From CAMENZ01 sp041854955 (GTDB taxonomy: Bacteria; Bacillota; Clostridia; Peptostreptococcales; Anaerovoracaceae), in contig JBHADF010000053.1 in NCBI GenBank assembly GCA_041854955.1, positions 1 through 13,761 on the forward strand: 13,761 nt of DNA, read 5' to 3'. Both the position numbers and the translations under genes were made by a program. Position 1 is the stretch's first letter. The number at the start of each line of letters is the position of its first letter. Below the pieces are notes generated by a model. That model worked only from the letters and a program-made list of their open reading frames with translations. It did no database searches and was not told the origin of the DNA. Below, one piece after another: positions 12,493 to 13,761 of this stretch.

Positions 12493-13677
12493 TTAAAGGT
12501 CCTTATACTGTCCGTCCTGGATGAGACAAACTACGGGAGCCTTGGATACTTCACCGTTGGTTCCCCAGGTCATGTCGGAGCCTGTAAGGCCGGAGTAGGT
12601 AAATTCTTTGGTAAAGGTTCCTACAAGAGTTTCGCAAAGCTCAGCAGGTGTCTTGTCGGTGCCTGCTCCTGCCTTAACCATAGCGTTGTAGATAGCGTAT
12701 ACTGCGTCATAAGCATCGGCTGCGAACTGGTTAGGAGTTTCCTTGTAAGCCTCTTCATACTTGGATACGAAGTTCTTTACCTTTTCGTTGTCTGACCAGG
12801 GGTTGAAAGGTGTCATGAGCATTACGCCGTCTGCCAGGCTCTTGTCGAAGCCTTCCATAGCCAAGATGCCGTCAAGTCCGTCTACTCCGAAGAAGGTGGG
12901 ATCATAGCCCATGGAATCTGCCTGAGCAAGGATCAGGGATGCAGGTGTGTAGTAGATAGGTAAGAATACCAGGTCTGCTCCCGCTGCCTTTGCACCGTTT
13001 AACTGAACGGAGAAATCGGCGTTATCATCGGAGGAGAAGGTTCCTTCGTATACAAGCTCTACGCCCTTAGCCTTCATCTCTGCCTTGAAAGCATTGAATA
13101 CGCCTGCGGAATATGCGTCAGCGTTGTTGTAGATGGCTGCTACCTTCTTGCCCAGCTTGTTTTCAAGCATGTAGTCTGCGGCTGTTTTGCCCAGGTTAGG
13201 GTCTGTAAAGCACATCTGGAAAACGTTGTCCTTGCCTGCTGTAACATCGGAGGATGAAGCGGAAGGTGTCAGCTGGAAAATTCTATCTGCATAAGTTTCG
13301 GAAGCTACTGCGATGCAAGGGCTGGTTGTGGTCGTACCCATGAGCACCTGCATGCCCCAGTCTTTCAGATTGTTGTATGCGTTTACGGCTTTCTCTGCAT
13401 CGTGCTCGTCGTCCTGAGCATTCAGTTCAATTTTGAAGGGTCCGCCTGAGGCGTTGATTTCTTCTACCGCAACGGTGGCACCGTTCTTAACCGCATTTCC
13501 GTATACTGCTGCCGGGCCGGTAAGAGGCCCGATGGTTCCCATCTTAAGGACTGCAGTGGTGTTATTTTCTTCTCCGCCGCCATCGGCCTTCTTGTCTCCG
13601 CAAGCTGCCATGGTTAGGGTCATCATTGCCGCCATAGTTAGAGCGACCAGTGTCTTCGCAAAATTTTTTCTTTTCAT
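12493..13677 (-). CDS. livK: Branched-chain amino acid ABC transporter substrate-binding lipoprotein
   Basis: This 394-residue extracellular lipoprotein (Peripla_BP_6 family) captures the substrate for LivHMGF. A basic N-terminus (MKRKNFAK) and hydrophobic core lead to the lipobox MAAC with lipidation at Cys26, followed by a Gly/Asp/Glu-rich linker. The first domain starts LKMGTIGPLTGPAAVYG, the family signature, and the fold runs to the C-terminus (PVVCLIQDGQYKDL). The ATG at 13675-13677 is chosen because GGAGG lies 9-10 nt upstream; a TTG five codons earlier would start inside that ribosome site. It is the first gene of the operon. The ligand is probably Leu/Ile/Val from context, but related proteins bind other amino acids or amides. 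No clear promoter is seen in the 84 bases upstream before the window ends. Confidence 0.94.
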   Translation of the reverse strand: MKRKNFAKTLVALTMAAMMTLTMAACGDKKADGGGEENNTTAVLKMGTIGPLTGPAAVYGNAVKNGATVAVEEINASGGPFKIELNAQDDEHDAEKAVNAYNNLKDWGMQVLMGTTTTSPCIAVASETYADRIFQLTPSASSSDVTAGKDNVFQMCFTDPNLGKTAADYMLENKLGKKVAAIYNNADAYSAGVFNAFKAEMKAKGVELVYEGTFSSDDNADFSVQLNGAKAAGADLVFLPIYYTPASLILAQADSMGYDPTFFGVDGLDGILAMEGFDKSLADGVMLMTPFNPWSDNEKVKNFVSKYEEAYKETPNQFAADAYDAVYAIYNAMVKAGAGTDKTPAELCETLVGTFTKEFTYSGLTGSDMTWGTNGEVSKAPVVCLIQDGQYKDL

Positions 13678-13761
13678 CTTTTCTTCCTCCAAAGTGTTTT
13701 TTGATTTTTTGTTTTCCTGTTTTAGTGCTCAGGTGAAGTTTTGCTCGCCGTGACAGTCAGC

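Noticed and set aside
13693..13761. livK promoter in the right-hand edge
   Set aside because: I found no -10/-35 pair with acceptable spacing in this A-rich stretch; the promoter probably lies beyond the window.

Overview
The window looks like a chromosomal segment of an anaerobic Bacillota (Clostridia-type) genome of moderate GC. The evidence is strong AGGAGG ribosome sites, a compact SRP RNA placed just upstream of dnaX-ybaB-recR (the usual Bacillota order), short terminators with U-tracts and spoIIIJ-free core gene content. No phage, transposon, tRNA, rRNA or CRISPR array is visible. I cannot name the genus from sequence alone; the gene content would fit the Eubacteriales/Anaerovoracaceae area, which is a guess.

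Layout, left to right. (1) 1-1260: a truncated small cupin gene with a CRP/FNR-like palindrome placed at about -41.5 of its promoter, and an unrecognised 264-residue protein that carries PD-(D/E)XK nuclease-like residues; both are on the minus strand. (2) 1261-1638: a non-coding array of four 38-41 nt hairpins, then the brnQ terminator. (3) 1639-3864: brnQ (branched-chain amino acid symporter) and a Prx6-type peroxiredoxin, both minus, each with its own promoter and terminator. (4) 3865-4440: a divergent intergenic region with the peroxiredoxin promoter and a decamer-repeat leader, a GC-rich tandem repeat, a second hairpin array and the yitT-family promoter. (5) 4441-5313: a YitT/DUF161 membrane protein on the plus strand, convergent with the next block. 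(6) 5418-8298: SRP RNA, dnaX, ybaB, recR, transcribed on the minus strand. (7) 8299-8802: the SRP promoter, a third hairpin array, a 32-bp tandem repeat and the liv terminator. (8) 8803-13677: a complete livK-livH-livM-livG-livF branched-chain amino acid ABC transporter operon on the minus strand.

Functional links: two different branched-chain amino acid uptake routes (BrnQ symporter and Liv ABC importer) lie within 6 kb, separated by the replication/repair cluster. RecR and YbaB are co-transcribed with the clamp-loader gene dnaX, behind the SRP RNA.

The least explained part is the non-coding DNA. Every intergenic gap longer than 300 bp holds an array of inverted-repeat units of about 37-41 nt. 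Arms match inside a locus but differ between loci (GCACCAAT, TCATACCAAA, TTAAGCC types), and loci 1 and 2 share loop sequence. This looks like a family of structured repeats whose arms change together while pairing is kept.
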